A stretch of DNA of 64,000 nucleotides from Arthrobacter sp. StoSoilB5. Lineage in GTDB: Bacteria > Actinomycetota > Actinomycetes > Actinomycetales > Micrococcaceae. Positions 61,326 through 64,000 of the stretch are shown here, piece after piece (position 1 is the first letter of the stretch; each line of letters opens with the position of its first letter). Location: positions 372,001-436,000 of the forward strand of contig NZ_AP024646.1 in NCBI RefSeq assembly GCF_019977235.1, in the 5' to 3' direction. Both the position numbers and the translations under genes were made by a program. Below the pieces are notes generated by a model. That model did no database searches and was not told where the DNA came from. It was given only the letters and a program-made list of their open reading frames with translations.

Positions 61326-61661
61326 ATGAGTGAAGAAACTACGGGATCGGAAGCGGTAGAAGGCGCTGCCGGTAACGCCAAGGACGTAGCTGGCGAGGCG
61401 CTTGAAAACGCGAAGGAATTTGCTGGCGAGGCCGCGGAAAACGTCAAGGAATTTGCTGGCGAGGCCGCCGAAAACGTCAAGGAGTTCGCGGGCGAGGCTG
61501 CCGGAAATGTTAAGGAATTCTTCTCCGGTGACGTCGGGGAAAATGCCAAGGAACTTGCTGGTGACGTCGCGGAGAAGTCCAAGGAAATCGCCGGAGATGT
61601 CACCGAAAACGTGAAGGGCCTCGGCTCCAAGATCGCAGGCCTGTTCAAGGGCGGGAAATAG
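61326..61661 (+). CDS. LEA-like amphipathic repeat protein
   Basis: A 111-residue acidic protein starting at ATG 61326 after AAGGAGAG. Residues about 20-95 consist of 11-residue units close to FAGEAAENVKE, the spacing of group 3 LEA proteins and apolipoprotein-like amphipathic helices. No signal peptide is present. Such proteins protect membranes or proteins during drying or osmotic stress. It follows the Asp23 operon by 182 bases, so a shared stress role is plausible. Confidence 0.82.
   Translation: MSEETTGSEAVEGAAGNAKDVAGEALENAKEFAGEAAENVKEFAGEAAENVKEFAGEAAGNVKEFFSGDVGENAKELAGDVAEKSKEIAGDVTENVKGLGSKIAGLFKGGK
61383..61514. repeat. 33-bp coding tandem repeat in the LEA-like gene
   Basis: Four 33-base units lie at 61383-61415, 61416-61448, 61449-61481 and 61482-61514. 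The second and third differ by one base, which points to recent duplication. Each unit encodes one 11-residue turn. Confidence 0.92.
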
Positions 61662-61680
61662 CCTTTACACAGCGTGTCGG

Positions 61681-61729
61681 GGATGGCAGTTCAGGGCAGT
61701 GCTAAACGCACTCCCATGAGCTGCCATCC
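61681..61729. terminator. weak inverted repeat after the LEA-like gene
   Basis: GGATGGCAG (61681-61689) pairs with CTGCCATCC (61721-61729) around a 31-base loop, about 20 bases after the stop. No clear T-run follows, so termination is uncertain. Confidence 0.4.
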
Positions 61730-61805
61730 TGCTGTCTTAAGCGGCTGATTTACCGCACCTACGCCTAGTAGGCTGTGCCTCACACGAGATGGACTGGAGG
61801 CTGCG

Positions 61806-62519
61806 ATGGCTGGTACGACGGCGAGGGCTGGTACAGCTGCGACCGGTACGACTCTGGCTGAGGTGATGGCCGAGTTGGCTGCGTTGGAAGACCCGAAGTC
61901 GCGCGAGGTAAACGAGAAACACGGTGACGATCACGGTGTGAACCTCAGTAAGTTGCGGGCCATGGCGAAACGGTTGAAGGCACAGCAGGAGCTCTCACGC
62001 GAGCTCTGGGCGACGGATGACACGGCGGCGAAGCTACTGGCACTGCTGATTTGCCGCCCAAAGTCGTATGGGCGTGAGCAGTTGGACACGATGCTGCGCG
62101 AGGCCCGTACACCCAAAGTGCACGACTGGCTTGTGAACTACGTGGTCAAGAAGAATCCGCACGTCGAAGAGCTGCGACTGGCCTGGTTTGCGGACAATGA
62201 TCCGGTGGTTGCGAGTGCCGGCTGGGCGCTGACGTCAGAGCGTGTCATCAAGGATCCGGCAGGCCTGGACCTTGCCGGGCTGCTTGACGTTATCGAGGCC
62301 CGGATGAAGGAAGCCCCAGATCGGCTCCAATGGGCGATGAACACCTGCCTTGCCCAGATCGGAATCGAACATCCCGAACATCGCGCCCGTGCCTTGGCTA
62401 TAGGTGAGCGTCTGGAAGTGCTCAAGGACTATCCCACTCCGCCCAACTGCACCTCTCCCTTCGCGCCCACCTGGATCAATGAGATGGTGCGTAGGCAGCA
62501 ACCCCCAACAGGCAGCTAG
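61806..62519 (+). CDS. AlkD-like DNA alkylation repair protein
   Basis: A 237-residue all-helical HEAT-repeat protein starting at ATG 61806 after GGACTGGAGG. Characteristic stretches are ELSRELWATDDTAAKLLALLICRPKSYG, TPKVHDWLVNYVVKKNPH and DPVVASAGWALTSERV. AlkD-type glycosylases remove bulky or positively charged alkyl bases; this branch is a related family with unproven activity. Its TAG stop lies inside the GCTAGC that is duplicated around the IS element at 62521, so the coding sequence is intact. Confidence 0.87.
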   Translation: MAGTTARAGTAATGTTLAEVMAELAALEDPKSREVNEKHGDDHGVNLSKLRAMAKRLKAQQELSRELWATDDTAAKLLALLICRPKSYGREQLDTMLREARTPKVHDWLVNYVVKKNPHVEELRLAWFADNDPVVASAGWALTSERVIKDPAGLDLAGLLDVIEARMKEAPDRLQWAMNTCLAQIGIEHPEHRARALAIGERLEVLKDYPTPPNCTSPFAPTWINEMVRRQQPPTGS

Positions 62520-62520
62520 C

Positions 62521-63592
62521 TGTACTGAGTCAGGACGTTGGTTACATCGTGAATAGGTGAAGACCTCTTAGGTTGGTGGTTACCACACACAGCCAACGAC
62601 TAAGAGGTCTTCATGTCCCACCGTAATGCCCGCTTGACCCCGACCGGTAGGCGGATCCTTATCGAGCGCGTCCTCGCCGGCCGTCCCGTGGCCCATGTGG
62701 CCAAAGAAATGGGCATCTCAAGGACCTGCGCGCACCGCTGGATCAGCCGGTACCGCACCCATGGCTGGGCCGGCCTCGAGGACCGCAGCTCCCGCCCAAG
62801 GTCGTGCCCACACGCGACTTCTGCTGCGCTGGTTGCCGATGTCCTGACCCAGCGCGTGAAGCACCGCGAAGGGCCAGCGGGCCTGGCAGCCCGGTGCGGG
62901 ACGAGCGCCCGGACGGTCTCCCGGATTCTGACCCGCGCGGGCATGCCCCGGCTGTGGGACCTGGACCCGGTGACCGGGGAACGGATCCGGGCATCCCGTG
63001 CCACGGACCGCCGGTACGAGCGCGACGCTCCCGGAGACATGATCCACATCGACGTCAAGAAACTCGGCAGGATTCCCGACGGCGGAGGCTGGCGGGCAGA
63101 CCCGAACCAATCCGCCCGCAACCACTCAACAGGCCATACAAGGGTCGGTTTCGACTACGTCCACGTGGCCGTCGATGACCACACTCGTCTGGCCTACGCC
63201 GAGGTCCTGCCCGACGAGAAAGGCCCGACCTGCGCAGGGTTCCTCACCCGGGCCGCAGCGGCCATGGCAACCCAAGGCGCGCCAGTCAGACGGGTCATGA
63301 CCGACAACGCCTTTGCCTACCGGTTATCGAAAGATTTCCAGGACGCACTCGCTGCACTGGGCGCCAAGCACGTCCTGATCAAACCCCGCCATCCCTGGCA
63401 GAACGGCAAAGCAGAACGCTTCAACCGCACCCTTCAAGAAGGCTGGGCCTACCGGCAACCATTCACTTCCAACCAGGCCCGGACAGACGCCCTGCAGCCA
63501 TGGCTAGACTTCTACAACAACCACCGGCCGCACGGCAGCCTCGGAGGCAAACCACCCATAAGCAGGTGCAAACAACCTACTGACTGAGTACA
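62521..63592. mobile_element. IS481-family insertion sequence (1072 bp) with 6-bp target duplication
   Basis: The left end TGTACTGAGTCAGGACGTTG and the right end, as complement TGTACTCAGTCAGTAGGTTG, are terminal inverted repeats with a few mismatches, bounded by TGT and ACA. GCTAGC flanks both sides (62515-62520 and 63593-63598). The element contains one intact transposase gene and is unrelated in its ends to the element at 12998. Confidence 0.92.
62613..63587 (+). CDS. IS481-family transposase
   Basis: A 324-residue DDE transposase. Two N-terminal helix-turn-helix units (PVAHVAKEMGISRTCAHRWI and ARCGTSARTVSRILTRAGMP) precede the integrase core. The catalytic residues lie in MIHIDVKKLG, RVMTDNAFAY and GKAERFNRTLQEGW. 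The ending YNNHRPHGSLGGKPP is typical of the family. No frameshift is seen. Confidence 0.95.
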   Translation: MSHRNARLTPTGRRILIERVLAGRPVAHVAKEMGISRTCAHRWISRYRTHGWAGLEDRSSRPRSCPHATSAALVADVLTQRVKHREGPAGLAARCGTSARTVSRILTRAGMPRLWDLDPVTGERIRASRATDRRYERDAPGDMIHIDVKKLGRIPDGGGWRADPNQSARNHSTGHTRVGFDYVHVAVDDHTRLAYAEVLPDEKGPTCAGFLTRAAAAMATQGAPVRRVMTDNAFAYRLSKDFQDALAALGAKHVLIKPRHPWQNGKAERFNRTLQEGWAYRQPFTSNQARTDALQPWLDFYNNHRPHGSLGGKPPISRCKQPTD

Positions 63593-63593
63593 G

Positions 63594-63998
63594 CTAGCCC
63601 CTGTTGCGGTGCATCATCCGGTATGTCAGTTCAGCGAGAAGTTCCTCGTCGGAAAGATGCGAGGCGCGGGCAATGGGGGCCGCAGGTACCACGACCCGCG
63701 GCCCTGAAGACTGCCGCGGGTCGTCGCTGCTGCGCATGTCGTCGGGGGTGATTTGGTCCGGGGCAAAGCTGGATTTTCCCTTGAGAACTTCAGCGACTGA
63801 TCCGGCCCGCCAGCCCAGGGCGTGCTCGAGCTTGCGCTGATTGATTTCCTGGGTGCGGCGAGTGCCTGACTCCAGCGTCCGGACAGTCTTGATGGCCGTT
63901 CCAGCCTGCTTTGCCAACTGCACCTGGCTCAGCCCTTGGGCCAAGCGTTCTTCTTTGATCAGTCGGCCAATGGTCTGGAGTGCTTCAAGTTCATCCAC
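63594..63998 (-). CDS. XRE-family HTH regulator (may extend past window edge)
   Basis: A 134-residue protein from GTG 63998; an upstream start beyond base 64000 cannot be excluded. The N-terminal Cro/C1-type helix-turn-helix reads IKEERLAQGLSQVQLAKQAG, then TAIKTVRTLESGTRR. A proline-rich linker leads to a short C-terminal helix with LSDEELLAELTYRMMHRNRG. Its TAG stop lies in the right copy of GCTAGC next to the IS element, so the reading frame is unaffected. The target is unknown. Confidence 0.85.
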   Translation of the reverse strand: MDELEALQTIGRLIKEERLAQGLSQVQLAKQAGTAIKTVRTLESGTRRTQEINQRKLEHALGWRAGSVAEVLKGKSSFAPDQITPDDMRSSDDPRQSSGPRVVVPAAPIARASHLSDEELLAELTYRMMHRNRG

Positions 63999-64000
63999 AC

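Overview
The window reads as chromosomal DNA of a high-GC actinobacterium of the Micrococcaceae, most likely Arthrobacter or Paenarthrobacter. The evidence is the codon use, the 180-kDa type NAD-glutamate dehydrogenase, a five-gene Asp23/Gls24 envelope-stress operon, a DUF6318-type lipoprotein beside a PKD-like secreted protein, a c-di-AMP (ydaO-type) riboswitch ahead of an NlpC/P60 gene, and two IS481-family elements. The genus is inferred, not demonstrated. All coordinates come from reading by eye; no database search was run.

Layout. 1-2.3 kb: the end of an ABC exporter operon. 2.4-17.6 kb: a histidine and glutamate catabolic region with an IclR regulator, hutU, hutH, two small proteins, the large glutamate dehydrogenase, an intact IS481-family element inserted between tRNA-Cys and that dehydrogenase, hutG and an AzgA-type purine permease. 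hutI is not in the window. 17.7-29.1 kb: a CopC-like protein, riboswitch plus NlpC/P60 protein, a flavoprotein, a universal stress protein with a rifampin-phosphotransferase/PEP-synthase-like enzyme, a zinc exporter, a small metallopeptidase, a sugar kinase, an EamA exporter and a DUF2975/HTH pair. 29.2-33.3 kb: tRNA-Glu, tRNA-Asp and tRNA-Phe, then a gene-poor, decayed accessory stretch with a broken serine recombinase and two HEPN-like proteins. 33.3-35.5 kb: a glycogen-debranching-type glucosidase.

35.9-50.4 kb is a large amine and amino-alcohol catabolic region. It holds an SDR, a YtcJ-type amidohydrolase, an APC permease, a tyrosine phosphatase, two TetR regulators, an N-methyltryptophan/sarcosine oxidase-like enzyme, an APH/choline-kinase-fold kinase, a GlcG/HbpS protein, a class III PLP enzyme resembling ethanolamine-phosphate phospho-lyase, an aldehyde dehydrogenase, a cupin and a flavin monoamine oxidase. 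I propose that kinase, PLP enzyme and dehydrogenase form an amino-alcohol route: phosphorylation, phospho-elimination to an aldehyde plus ammonia and phosphate, then oxidation to the acid. Two small-protein families seen beside hutUH recur here, one member after the aldehyde dehydrogenase and one after the monoamine oxidase. This is the best candidate for an undescribed association. A truncated tRNA-Thr copy just to the right marks a former integration end.

51-56.4 kb: an Ugp-like ABC importer without its ATPase, divergent from an MgtC-family protein and a glycerophosphodiester phosphodiesterase. 56.4-61.7 kb: secreted proteins and lipoproteins, then the Asp23/Gls24 operon and an LEA-like 11-mer repeat protein. 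61.8-64 kb: an AlkD-like gene and an XRE regulator that converged on a shared CTAG stop, now separated by a second IS481-family element inserted exactly at that stop.
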